Assembly: GCF_010468615.1 (NCBI RefSeq)
Contig: NZ_WUEH01000011.1
Coordinates: forward strand, 62,001 to 126,000
Direction: 5' to 3'
Length of the DNA stretch: 64,000 bases
From: Pseudodesulfovibrio sp. JC047
Lineage (GTDB): Bacteria > Desulfobacterota > Desulfovibrionia > Desulfovibrionales > Desulfovibrionaceae
Each line of letters starts with the position of its first letter. The first letter of the stretch is position 1. Shown here one piece after another: positions 18,962-27,571 of the stretch. A program made the translations under genes and the position numbers. The notes beneath the pieces are model-generated. The model was not told the origin of the DNA. It ran no database searches and saw only the letters and a list, made by a program, of their open reading frames with translations.

Positions 18962-19972
18962 ATGACTGTTTTATTTCTTGCTCATACTGAATGTGACAAT
19001 TCCCTGCATAAATCGGCCCTTGAAGCGTTGACCGCTGCCAAATCCCTGGCCGATGGATTGGGAACCGATCTGGCTGTCGGCCTGGTTGGTGCCGATATTG
19101 CCGGGGCAGCCGAGTCCATTGGTGGATGCGGTGCTTCTTTTTATGGTGTGGCCGGTCCAGAATTCGCGGATGCGCGTTATGCTTCTGACGTTGCCGCTGC
19201 CGAGGCCCTGTCCACGGCGTGTTCTGCTGAAATCGTGGTGGCTCCGGCCACGTCCCGTTTCAGCCGAGCCGTGCCCGGACTGGCTGTTCGTTTGAATGGT
19301 CGGGTTGATACCCATTTGTCCGGTCTGGACGTGGTTGACGGTCAGCCTGTTGCCAAGCGGTGGTTCTACCGGCAGCGCATGGAAGGTACCTTCACTCGTG
19401 ACGAACGTCCTTGGGTGATGACCATTGATTCCGGCTGCGCTGCGGCGTTTGAAGGAGCCAGTGCTGTTGAAGTGACGCCTGTGGCGGTGGACGTGTCCGG
19501 TGTGCGGACCACGGTGGCGGGAATTGAATGCGTGTCCGAAGACGAGCAGACCATCCGGCCTGATGCCGAGATGCTGCTTGTCGCCGGAGCTGGTTGGACC
19601 AAAAAACAGGCCGACGGCGCAACCCACGTGGATGTGGCTGAAACAACCATCATGGATTTTCTGACAGGCACCAAGAGTTCGCTTGGTTCCTCCAAATCTT
19701 TGGTGGATATCTCGGGAGAAGGTGGCGCGATCATTTCTTTCCTGACACACATGCATCAGGTTGGTCAGACCGGTTCGACTCCGCGACATGCCAAGGGATT
19801 GGCAACGTGTTGTCATGGTGAAGAACCGCATGTGGTCGGTTGGCGTTTCATCAACGAACGTCGTGCCATCAATACCGATGCGAGTTGCGGCTGGGCACAG
19901 GGCAAATGCGATGTCCTGTACGTCGGCGACGCATTCGAGATCATGAAAAAGGTGAACGAGTTGCTTGGTTAA
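18962..19972 (+). CDS. etfA: Electron transfer flavoprotein alpha subunit (divergent)
   Basis: A 336-residue ETF alpha-type protein. The C-terminal FAD domain keeps the QVGQTG motif (about 270-275). The usual GISGAIQH and AINKD segments are replaced by LATCCHGEEPH and RAINTDASCGW, so the flavin pocket is unusual and Cys-containing. The start at 18962 follows a GGGGGG run; an earlier ATG overlaps the etfB end. Last gene of the cluster, with a terminator just downstream. Confidence 0.85.
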   Translation: MTVLFLAHTECDNSLHKSALEALTAAKSLADGLGTDLAVGLVGADIAGAAESIGGCGASFYGVAGPEFADARYASDVAAAEALSTACSAEIVVAPATSRFSRAVPGLAVRLNGRVDTHLSGLDVVDGQPVAKRWFYRQRMEGTFTRDERPWVMTIDSGCAAAFEGASAVEVTPVAVDVSGVRTTVAGIECVSEDEQTIRPDAEMLLVAGAGWTKKQADGATHVDVAETTIMDFLTGTKSSLGSSKSLVDISGEGGAIISFLTHMHQVGQTGSTPRHAKGLATCCHGEEPHVVGWRFINERRAINTDASCGWAQGKCDVLYVGDAFEIMKKVNELLG

Positions 19973-19996
19973 TTCCAGCGAATAGTGCTATATCAC

Positions 19997-20029
19997 AAGC
20001 CGTACCCGTTTTTCGGGTGCGGCTTTTTT
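19997..20029 (+). terminator. Terminator after the etfBA cluster
   Basis: Arms AAGCCGTACCCG (19997-20008) and CGGGTGCGGCTT (20014-20025) pair with one mismatched position, followed by six T. Confidence 0.88.
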
Positions 20030-20063
20030 CGTGAACAAGACCTGTTGAAGTGAGGAACGTGTC

Positions 20064-20471
20064 ATGAAGATCAAGAAGATTGTTTCAGTCCTTATTCTGA
20101 GTGCCCTTGTTGCCATCTTTTTTGTGAACTTGAATTCGTCGTTGCCGGACGGGTATGTCAACATCGACGCTGTTTCCGCGCAGGCCCGCCTTGAGTCTGG
20201 GGCTGCCGTGACTGTCCTTGACGTCCGCACTCCTGCGGAATTCAAGGCCGGACACATTCAAGGTGCCGTGAATATCGATTATCAGGGGAAATTGTTTGAA
20301 AGTCAGCTGGAGGGATTGGACCGGGACGCGCAGTATCTCGTGTATTGCCGAACGGGCAACAGGAGTACTTCTGCATTGAAACTGATGCACCGACAGGGTT
20401 TTTCCATGGTTTGGCATTTGGCGCATGGTATTGAGGACTGGACGAAAAAAGGACTGCCACTAGACAAATAG
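20064..20471 (+). CDS. Membrane-anchored rhodanese-like sulfurtransferase
   Basis: A 135-residue protein with an N-terminal hydrophobic segment (about residues 5-25), either signal peptide or anchor, followed by a single rhodanese domain. The active-site loop YCRTGNRS has the catalytic Cys, and LDVRTPAEFKAGHIQGAVNI is the classic rhodanese N-terminal signature. It probably acts in the periplasm on sulfane sulfur; the donor and acceptor are unknown. It ends 5 bases from the convergent response regulator gene. Confidence 0.9.
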   Translation: MKIKKIVSVLILSALVAIFFVNLNSSLPDGYVNIDAVSAQARLESGAAVTVLDVRTPAEFKAGHIQGAVNIDYQGKLFESQLEGLDRDAQYLVYCRTGNRSTSALKLMHRQGFSMVWHLAHGIEDWTKKGLPLDK

Positions 20472-20476
20472 TTTTT

Positions 20477-20905
20477 TTAGGGAGACCTGTGGGTCAGGCG
20501 GGCCACACAGTCCAGCAAAGCGGCTTTTCTGACGGGTTTGGGAAGAAAATCAGTACAGCCCGCATTGAGTGATTTTTGGCGATCCTCTTCAAAGGTATTG
20601 GCCGTGACCGCGACAATGGGAGAAGGTGACAATCCTTTTTCCGTTTCGTACGAGCGAATGGCCTCAGTAGCCTGCCAGCCGTCCATGACCGGCATCAAGA
20701 TGTCCATGAGTACGAGATCATAGGTCGTTGATTTGAATTTATCCACGGCTTGCTTGCCGTTTTGCGCAAAATCAAGAATATACTTTGTGCCTTTGAAATA
20801 GAGGGAAAAGAGCATGGCGTTGCTTTCGGAGTCTTCGGCAATAAGAATGGTGCTCGGAGATGACGGGAGAGTGCTTTCTGTGGAATTCTCGGCAGACCTG
20901 GACAT
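20477..20905 (-). CDS. Single-domain response regulator (CheY-like)
   Basis: A 142-residue receiver domain with no output domain, preceded by a Ser-rich N-terminal tail of about 18 residues. The acidic pair E24/D25, phospho-acceptor D68 (in LVLMDILMPVMDGW), the Thr of VAVTAN and the Lys of LPKPV are all present, so it should be phosphorylatable. No kinase gene is adjacent; it probably relays a signal from a remote hybrid kinase. Confidence 0.9.
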   Translation of the reverse strand: MSRSAENSTESTLPSSPSTILIAEDSESNAMLFSLYFKGTKYILDFAQNGKQAVDKFKSTTYDLVLMDILMPVMDGWQATEAIRSYETEKGLSPSPIVAVTANTFEEDRQKSLNAGCTDFLPKPVRKAALLDCVARLTHRSP

Positions 20906-21027
20906 GATACAAGGTGCTCCTTTTGGGGATTTGAGACATTTCTTCGCATATCTGAAAGAAAAAATCCACAGGAAGGGACGCTTTATTGTCCTGGTTCTGT
21001 CTTTTTGACCTGTTTATGTGGAAACTT

Positions 21028-21933
21028 TTATGATGTGTGACGATGATTGCGCATGGTCCAGATTGATTCTCCCGTATACACGATCAGTCCGGCCCAGATC
21101 AGGGCGAACGTCAGCAGATGGCTCGATGTGAAGTGTTCTTTGTAGACAAAGATGCCGAGGAGAAAGGTGAGCGATGGGGCGGAGTATTGGAGGATGCCCA
21201 GCGTTGTCAATCGGAGACGGCGTGCGCCATAGGCGAACCCGATCAGCGGGATGGCAGTTGCGGCTCCGGCACCGATGAGGAGCAGGTCGATTTTTGGACT
21301 GACAGCGAGGAAAGACGCGGAATTGTCCAGTTGCATTGTGACCAGATAGCCCAGGGCGATCGGGGTGAGTATCAACGTTTCCAGAAATAGCCCGGGGAGT
21401 GATTCCACGGACGCGATTTTTCGTAGCAATCCGTAGAAGGCGAACGAGATGGCGAGGGTCAGGGATATCCACGGGAAGTGACCATAGCTGAAAATGGAGT
21501 TGGCAACGCCGAGGGCTGCCAGGCCAATAGCGATGACTTGTAAAGGCTTCATCCGTTCTCGGAAGAAAACGAATCCCAGAAGCATGGTGACCAGCGGATT
21601 GATGTAATACCCCAGACTTGTTTCAAGGACATGGCCGGTGTTGACCGCCCATATGTAGAGAAACCAGTTGCCGCCGATGGTGAGACTGCTGAGCGCGAGG
21701 ATGCCGATGTCCTTGAGTGACCGCATGGACGCAAAGGTCGTGTTCCATCCTTTGAGAATGGTGACGACCACGGTGATGAAAGCCAACGACCAGACGATGC
21801 GGTGGCAGAGGATCTCAAATGGATTCACGACGGCAAGGGATTTCCAATAGATCGGAAGCAATCCCCAAGCGACAAATGCGGCCAGAGCCGCGAAGAAACC
21901 GTTGGATGACGGTGTGGAATGGTGATTTGGCAT
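21028..21933 (-). CDS. rarD: RarD-type EamA permease
   Basis: Ten-span drug/metabolite transporter of the EamA family, 301 residues. RarD-specific segments are WGLLPIYWK near the N-terminus, the first-repeat helix SLGYYINPL and YGARRLRLTTLGILQYSAPS near the end. It lies about 80 bases downstream of the MocR regulator on the same strand, and that gene is divergent from azlCD. The group may be regulated together as amino-acid efflux functions. The substrate is unknown. Confidence 0.88.
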   Translation of the reverse strand: MPNHHSTPSSNGFFAALAAFVAWGLLPIYWKSLAVVNPFEILCHRIVWSLAFITVVVTILKGWNTTFASMRSLKDIGILALSSLTIGGNWFLYIWAVNTGHVLETSLGYYINPLVTMLLGFVFFRERMKPLQVIAIGLAALGVANSIFSYGHFPWISLTLAISFAFYGLLRKIASVESLPGLFLETLILTPIALGYLVTMQLDNSASFLAVSPKIDLLLIGAGAATAIPLIGFAYGARRLRLTTLGILQYSAPSLTFLLGIFVYKEHFTSSHLLTFALIWAGLIVYTGESIWTMRNHRHTS

Positions 21934-22013
21934 GATGTCTTTTGGCTAACTCCCGATAGGTGAGGGGAATACGCTGATTGTCCTTTGAGGTAAAGGGGAG
22001 GGCGGGTGACTTA

Positions 22014-23441
22014 CTATGGCGTGTCGCACAAAGCGTGTGTGAGGTCCCCGAGTGTCTGCACGCCTTTTTTGACCGTGTCAGTCCATGGAATTCCGTAGCT
22101 GAGACGGATATAATTCGAGAATTTGTCCTGTGTGGAGAAAATCGCGCCCGGTGCGATGCCGATTCCGTGGTCCCGAGCCTGAAAGAATAATTCGACAGTA
22201 TCGATGGCATGAGGCAATTCCAGCCAGAGTACGCCCCCACCCTGCGGATGTGTGACTCTGGTTCCCGTCGGGAAATGATGTTCCAGATGCAATTGCATGA
22301 TGTCCAGATGCGTTTCCAGCGCGGTTTTGAGCTTTTTGAGATGACGATCCATTCGGCCCTGCCGGAGGTATTCCGCAATGGCCATTTGGGACAGGGAGGC
22401 AGAGGACACATTGGTCGTGGCCTTGATTTCAAGGGCTTTTTGTCGAAATCGTCCGGGGAGCATCCATCCCACTCGATAGCCCGGTGCAATGGTTTTTGAA
22501 AACGAGGAGCACAAGAGCACCAGTCCTTTCGTGTCATGTTGCTTGAATGTGCCTGGTCGTTTCGATCCAAAGTGGAGATCGGTTGAAACATCGTCTTCGA
22601 TCAGTGGAATATTACGGGCGGCAAGGAGTGCGACAATTTCTTTTTTTCGGGCATCCGATGTCAGACTGGAATCAGGGTTGTTGAAATTGGGAGCAAAAAC
22701 GCAGGCTGCGATGTCAAACATGGTGAGGGCGTGGTGCAAGGCTTCTGGCAAAATGCCGTTTTGCGGACACGACGGGATCTCGATGGCGCGGAGACCCAAT
22801 GTTTCGAGCAGTTGGAGAAAACAATAATAGGTCGGAGACTGGATCAGTACAGTGTCTCCCCGACGGCAGACCGACCGGAGTGAAATGTACAGGGCTTCGA
22901 GACAGCCTGCGGTGATGATCGGATCGTCTGGCGCAACTGCAATGCCATGTTCCATGGAACGGTACGCGATTTGATTGATAAGACGCGGATCACCGGAAAC
23001 AGGAGCATAGTCCATGGCCCGGCCCGGTTCGTTTCGAATGATGGATGCCGTGATCCGTCCCAATTCCTTGAGTGGAAGGAGTTCTCGGCCCGGAGCAACC
23101 ACGGCCAGCGGGACGGTCCCTTCTTTGCCCACGGATTCCAAAACCGTTTGAATGAGACCACTGCGAGTCACGGGCCGAGGGCTGTCCATGGGCGTTGATT
23201 TTTTTTCGGTCCGAGGGAGTCGGGCGGATTCACGACACACGAAAAATCCGGATCGGGGGCGTGACTCGATGAATCCCTTGCGTTCCAATTCAAGGTATGC
23301 CTGATTCACTGTTGAAATCGAGACGCCTGTCTTGCTGCTGAGGGCTCGCAGGGAAGGCAGTTTGTCCTGCAACCCCAGCGCACCGGAGTCGATCATCGAC
23401 AAAATATGTTTTTCAACGGCTTGGTAGCGATATGCGTTCAT
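22014..23441 (-). CDS. MocR-type regulator (GntR HTH fused to aminotransferase-like domain)
   Basis: A 475-residue PLP-dependent transcription regulator. The GntR winged helix is at 1-70 (KLPSLRALSSKTGVSISTVNQAY). A fold-type I aminotransferase domain follows, with the PLP lysine in CSSFSKTIAPGYRVGW. The start at 23441 has a GAGG site. It is divergent from azlCD with a 138-base gap containing an inverted CTGTA...TACAG element, a common arrangement where the MocR protein controls the divergent transporter in response to an amino acid or amine. Confidence 0.92.
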   Translation of the reverse strand: MNAYRYQAVEKHILSMIDSGALGLQDKLPSLRALSSKTGVSISTVNQAYLELERKGFIESRPRSGFFVCRESARLPRTEKKSTPMDSPRPVTRSGLIQTVLESVGKEGTVPLAVVAPGRELLPLKELGRITASIIRNEPGRAMDYAPVSGDPRLINQIAYRSMEHGIAVAPDDPIITAGCLEALYISLRSVCRRGDTVLIQSPTYYCFLQLLETLGLRAIEIPSCPQNGILPEALHHALTMFDIAACVFAPNFNNPDSSLTSDARKKEIVALLAARNIPLIEDDVSTDLHFGSKRPGTFKQHDTKGLVLLCSSFSKTIAPGYRVGWMLPGRFRQKALEIKATTNVSSASLSQMAIAEYLRQGRMDRHLKKLKTALETHLDIMQLHLEHHFPTGTRVTHPQGGGVLWLELPHAIDTVELFFQARDHGIGIAPGAIFSTQDKFSNYIRLSYGIPWTDTVKKGVQTLGDLTHALCDTP

Positions 23442-23474
23442 GGGGACCTCAATCTGTTATGCCTCTTTTTAATA

Positions 23475-23495
23475 TTATCTGTATCTGTACTGATT
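23475..23495. promoter_or_regulatory. Candidate operator between the MocR gene and azlCD
   Basis: The arms CTGTA and TACAG are separated by 11 bases in an AT-rich stretch (about 23475-23495), midway between the divergent genes. Position and symmetry fit a GntR/MocR site. The arms are short and chance occurrence is possible. Confidence 0.3.
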
Positions 23496-23579
23496 ACAGC
23501 TTTTCCGCTTTACTGCAAGGTGCGGATACCGCAGATTACTCGAGTTATGACTCGACAAACATTCAGAGAGAAAATCACG

Positions 23580-24290
23580 ATGACGATTGAAGCTGTGGCT
23601 GGAAAAGAAATGGACTCGCCCATGATGTCGGCGATCAAGCAGGTTTCGCCCATTATCATGGGATATATACCAGTTGGTGCGGCCTATGGAGTGCTGGCAC
23701 ATCAGGCGGGCCTGTCCATGCTGAATACCGTGCTCATGTCGGTCTTGGTCTATGCGGGATCAGCACAACTGATCGCGGTCGGCATGTTTGCCGCAGGCAT
23801 GGCACCATTGTCCATTATCGCAACGACCTTTGTGGTCAATTTGCGTCACCTGCTCATGAGCGCGTCGCTCGCTCCGAATCTCAAGACCTGGAAAAAGTGG
23901 GAGTTGGCCTTGTTTGCCTACGAGATCACGGATGAATCCTTTGCGGTTCATTCGGTCCGGTTCACCCGTGGCGATTTGAACAAGACCACCTGTTTCGGCA
24001 TTAATTGTCTTGCGCATACATCCTGGATTCTGGCTTCGTGGATTGGCTTTGTGGCCGGAGCGTCCATCCCAGATGTGGAACCGTTGGGAATCGATTACGT
24101 ATTACCGGCCATGTTCATTGCTTTGTTGATTATGCAGACAAAGAACAAGATGCATGTGTTGGTTGCGGGATTTTCCGGGTTGATGGCTGTTATCCTCGTG
24201 CAGGCCGGGGCAGATCAATGGAGTGTCATTCTGGCAACGGTGATTGGTGCAACCTTTGGCGTGGGAGTGGAATCATGGACCAAAAAGTAG
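23580..24290 (+). CDS. azlC: AzlC family branched-chain amino acid exporter, large subunit
   Basis: A 236-residue membrane protein of the AzlC family, starting at ATG 23580, which gives the normal family length. The frame opens much further upstream (23406) but that would overlap the divergent regulator. Family segments include PIIMGYIPVGAAYGVLAHQAG, YAGSAQLIAVG and VVNLRHLLMSASLAP. It forms a two-component exporter with AzlD, whose gene overlaps its 3' end by 16 bases. Confidence 0.92.
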   Translation: MTIEAVAGKEMDSPMMSAIKQVSPIIMGYIPVGAAYGVLAHQAGLSMLNTVLMSVLVYAGSAQLIAVGMFAAGMAPLSIIATTFVVNLRHLLMSASLAPNLKTWKKWELALFAYEITDESFAVHSVRFTRGDLNKTTCFGINCLAHTSWILASWIGFVAGASIPDVEPLGIDYVLPAMFIALLIMQTKNKMHVLVAGFSGLMAVILVQAGADQWSVILATVIGATFGVGVESWTKK

Positions 24291-24601
24291 TTTTTTTCAT
24301 TTTTCTCGGCATGATGGCTGTCACGTATGTCCCGAGGGCACTGCCCATGGTGGCCTTGGCGTCTCGTTCGTTGCCGATGCCTGTGATTCGCTGGTTGTCG
24401 TATGTGCCAGTGGCGGTATTGTCTGCCATGTTATTCCCGTCCCTGTTGCTCAAGGACATGCATCTGCACTTCGGGCCGGATAATTATTATTTGTGGGCCG
24501 CTATTCCGGCATTTTTGCTGGCCTGGAAGACGCGGAGTTTTTTTGGCACCGTGGCATTGGGTATGGCGTTGGTGGCTGGAGCCAGATACTTTTTCGGCTA
24601 A
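24275..24601 (+). CDS. azlD: AzlD family branched-chain amino acid exporter, small subunit
   Basis: A 108-residue protein with about four membrane spans. FLGMMAVTYVPRALPM is the family N-terminal signature (TY-x-x-R-x-x-P) and RWLSYVPVAVLSAML follows. The ATG lies inside the end of azlC, so translation is coupled. The gene is followed by an AT-rich non-coding gap before the acyl-CoA synthetase. Confidence 0.9.
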   Translation: MDQKVVFFIFLGMMAVTYVPRALPMVALASRSLPMPVIRWLSYVPVAVLSAMLFPSLLLKDMHLHFGPDNYYLWAAIPAFLLAWKTRSFFGTVALGMALVAGARYFFG

Positions 24602-24691
24602 GTCCCTTCACGAATTCCATCTTCTGGGTCGAGGAATGGCGGTTCTATGTCGCTGTTTTTCGACCCTTCGATTTGAGAGGATTTTTTTTGA

Positions 24692-24715
24692 ATAACGAAT
24701 GGTGATATTCGTTAT
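24692..24715. repeat. Perfect inverted repeat upstream of the acyl-CoA synthetase gene
   Basis: ATAACGAAT (24692-24700) and ATTCGTTAT (24707-24715) form a perfect 9-base dyad with a 6-base spacer. It lies about 100 bases before the GTG start of the synthetase. It has no downstream T-run on the plus strand, so it looks more like an operator than a terminator for azlCD. On the minus strand a T8 tract (24683-24690) lies on the far side in the wrong sense. Confidence 0.45.
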
Positions 24716-24817
24716 CCTGTTTATAGCTTCTCGAGCTTGACCCCGTGCTGGAACATGGTATTCACTCAAAACCGCACGAGAGGTGCGTCTTATTGTGTCC
24801 AGTTACCGGGAGGGTAT

Positions 24818-26749
24818 GTGAGCGATCCTATACAAACTTTGAAAGATCTGTTGGACGTGTCAGTCCGGCAGTATGCGGAACGGCCGGCACTCGCTTTTGT
24901 GGGCGGAGAGCCAATGACCTATGCGCAATTGGGCCAGAACGTGTTCGATTTGCAGACATTGTTCAGGCATATTGGTATCAAGCCGGGCGACAAGGTCGCC
25001 ATTATTGGCGAAAATATGCCCAATTGGGCTGTTACCTATTTTTCCATCACCACGATGGGGGCCATCGCTGTTCCCATTTTGCAAGAATTTCACCCCAGCG
25101 CCGTTCATCATATTTTGCGCCATTCCGAAGCCACGATGGTCATCGCGTCTCGACGGTATTTGCACAAGGTCGAGGAAGAAGATTTTTCCGCACTCAAGAC
25201 CGTGATGGTCATGGATGATTTTTCCATTGAAAATAGCGAGGGCGAAGCCACTTCCTATTCCGATGCCCTTGAGGCTGCTCGGGAGCGTCTGGAACAGTTC
25301 AGCGAAGCCGCCATGGAGCGGATGGAACACCTGAGTGAGGCCGCTCGGGAGAAACTCAGCGATTCCACCAAAGACCGTATGGAGCACTTTGGCGAAGCTG
25401 CCAGGGACAAGGTCGAAAGGCTTGAAAAATTGAGTGAATCTGCCTTGGAAAAGGTAGAGAAGTTCAGTGATACCGCTTTGGAAAAAGTGGAGAAAATCGG
25501 TGGTTCCGCCAAAAAACAGGTGGATAGATTCAGTGATTCCGCACGGAAACTGATTGATCGTACGACGGGGAAGAAATTTGAATTGACCGAAGAATCCGTG
25601 GCTGCGATTTTGTATACATCGGGGACAACGGGCCATTCCAAGGGAGTGGTTCTGCTGCATCGCAACTTGGTGCAGAACAGTCTGTCGGGTGTGCAGGTCG
25701 TCCCGGTTTTCGAGACCGATCGATTCCTGTCTGTTTTACCTATGGCCCATACATATGAGTGTACCATTGGGCTTGTCATTCCGCTCATGAGTGGGAGTTC
25801 TGTCTATTATCTGCAAAAACCGCCGACTCCCAAGACCCTGTTGCCTGCCATGCAAAAGGTTCGGCCAACAGCCATGAGTGTGGTTCCGTTGATCATCGAG
25901 AAAATTTACAAGAGCCGTATCAAGAACAAATTGAAGGGTTCTGGTGTGATGCGTGGACTGATGAAGCTTGGAGCCACTCGGCGGAAGATTTCGCAGGTAG
26001 CGGGTAAAAAGCTTATTGAAGCCTTTGGCGGGGAGTTGCGCTGCATGTGTATTGGTGGTGCTCCGCTTTCGCCAGAAGTTGAACAGTTCCTCATCGATGC
26101 GGAAGTGCCGTATGCCGTTGGATATGGGATGACCGAGACGTCACCGCTTTTGGCGGGAGCCTCGCCCGATGCGCAACTCCTTCTGGCTATTGGTCCGCCG
26201 GTTCCAGGAGTGCAGATCGTCATCGCCGATCCCGATCCGGAAACAGGGGAAGGCGAGATTCTGGCCAAAGGGCCAAACGTGATGCATGAGTATTACAAGG
26301 CGCCTGTGGACACGAAAAACACCTTCACTGAAGATGGGTGGCTCAAGACTGGCGATCTCGGGAAATTTGAAGATGGCTATCTGTATATCAAGGGTCGATT
26401 GAAAAACATGATTCTTGGTCCCAGTGGTGAAAATATCTATCCCGAGGAACTCGAATCCATCATCAACGAATGTGATCATGTGGTCGAATCCATGGTCTAT
26501 GAAAGTGATGGGAAGGTCGTGGCCAGAATCCATTTGAATCATGAAACGCTGGACAAGACCTTTGACGTCAAGAAGCTGATCGAGTCCGAGGTTCGTGCCA
26601 AGGTGAAGAAATTGCTCGAAGGGATTCGCAAAGAGGTGAATTCCAAGGTTTCATCTTTTGCTCGTTTGCATCGGGTCATCGAACAGATGGAACCCTTTGA
26701 AAAGACTCCTACCCAGAAAATCAAACGATTCTTTTATCTGGATCGGTAA
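24818..26749 (+). CDS. Long-chain acyl-CoA synthetase (AMP-binding) with inserted 11-residue amphipathic repeats
   Basis: Activates fatty acids to acyl-CoA. The 643-residue product has the ATP-binding motif YTSGTTGHSKG at about 266-276, GYGMTETSPLL, and DGWLKTGDLGKF...IKGRLKNMI near the C-terminus. Between the N-terminal subdomain and the ATP motif, residues about 150-248 are replaced by tandem 11-residue units of the type F/L-S-E-x-A-x-E-K-V-E-x (at least eight copies, some shortened). These are strongly amphipathic and charged, like apolipoprotein or LEA-type helices. The start is GTG 24818 behind GGGAGGG; no upstream ATG has a ribosome site. The membrane- or droplet-binding role of the insert is inference. 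Confidence 0.9.
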   Translation: MSDPIQTLKDLLDVSVRQYAERPALAFVGGEPMTYAQLGQNVFDLQTLFRHIGIKPGDKVAIIGENMPNWAVTYFSITTMGAIAVPILQEFHPSAVHHILRHSEATMVIASRRYLHKVEEEDFSALKTVMVMDDFSIENSEGEATSYSDALEAARERLEQFSEAAMERMEHLSEAAREKLSDSTKDRMEHFGEAARDKVERLEKLSESALEKVEKFSDTALEKVEKIGGSAKKQVDRFSDSARKLIDRTTGKKFELTEESVAAILYTSGTTGHSKGVVLLHRNLVQNSLSGVQVVPVFETDRFLSVLPMAHTYECTIGLVIPLMSGSSVYYLQKPPTPKTLLPAMQKVRPTAMSVVPLIIEKIYKSRIKNKLKGSGVMRGLMKLGATRRKISQVAGKKLIEAFGGELRCMCIGGAPLSPEVEQFLIDAEVPYAVGYGMTETSPLLAGASPDAQLLLAIGPPVPGVQIVIADPDPETGEGEILAKGPNVMHEYYKAPVDTKNTFTEDGWLKTGDLGKFEDGYLYIKGRLKNMILGPSGENIYPEELESIINECDHVVESMVYESDGKVVARIHLNHETLDKTFDVKKLIESEVRAKVKKLLEGIRKEVNSKVSSFARLHRVIEQMEPFEKTPTQKIKRFFYLDR

Positions 26750-26762
26750 AACGTTTATGTAC

Positions 26763-26798
26763 AAAGGCGCGTCACTGTGGTGGCGCGCCTTTTTTTTT
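26763..26798 (+). terminator. Terminator after the acyl-CoA synthetase gene
   Basis: AAAGGCGCG (26763-26771) pairs with CGCGCCTTT (26784-26792) and the T-run continues to about 26798. Three more pairs (CAC/GTG) extend the stem inward. Confidence 0.9.
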
Positions 26799-26811
26799 AT
26801 GGAGTGTTGGA

Positions 26812-27357
26812 TTACTTGACGTCTGCGGCAATCTGCATTCGCACGATGGCGTCGGGATCCTGAACTGAACCGCTTCGTCCAGCGCCTTTTTTGATGGCGT
26901 CCACAAATTCCATACCGCTCGTGACCTGACCAAAAACGGTGTATTGCCCGTTGAGGAATGGAGCTGGAGCAAAACAGATGAAAAATTGGCTGTCCGCACT
27001 GTTCGGGCTTTGTGCGCGAGCCATGCCAACGGTTCCCCGTTCAAAGGGGGTGTCGGTGAATTCCGCAGGCAGATTCTGGCCTGATCCGCCACGCCCTGTG
27101 CCGGTCGGGTCGCCGGTCTGGGCCATGAATCCGGAAATCACACGATGGAACACGATGCCATCATAGAACTTCATGCGGGTCAGTTCCTTGATGCGGGCCA
27201 CATGTTGGGGCGCGAGATCAGGTCGAAGTTCAATGACGACCCGGCCATCCTTGAGGTCCAGATACAGTGTGTTTTCCAAGTCTGCGGCGGAAGCTGCGGA
27301 CAGGGTGAGCAGGGAAATCAGGGCAAAGGCACAGAGTGCCTTCAGGGAAGTTTTCAT
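26812..27357 (-). CDS. Periplasmic cyclophilin-type peptidyl-prolyl isomerase
   Basis: A 181-residue cyclophilin with a signal peptide (MKTSLKALCAFALISLL... SAASAA). Catalytic-core segments are FHRVISGFMAQTGDPTGTGRGG, QFFICFAPAPFLNGQYTVFGQV and GMEFVDAI. It would isomerise proline peptide bonds in exported proteins. It is convergent with the acyl-CoA synthetase and appears to be monocistronic. Confidence 0.92.
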   Translation of the reverse strand: MKTSLKALCAFALISLLTLSAASAADLENTLYLDLKDGRVVIELRPDLAPQHVARIKELTRMKFYDGIVFHRVISGFMAQTGDPTGTGRGGSGQNLPAEFTDTPFERGTVGMARAQSPNSADSQFFICFAPAPFLNGQYTVFGQVTSGMEFVDAIKKGAGRSGSVQDPDAIVRMQIAADVK

Positions 27358-27571
27358 AATATATCCGTTGTCAGGTTAAAAGGTTCTTTGTGCATTGGCG
27401 TGCTCGGTCACATGATTGTGACGTTCCCGCACGGGCTTTCGTGTCTGGAAATAGCGATTTTTTGTATGGAATGGAAGCCTGCTGCACCCTGTTCGGACCA
27501 ACTGGACATCGACTGGGGAAAAAGTTCCCTGTCTGAGAGAGTTTTGAATGGGTGGTGTGTACCGGACTGGG

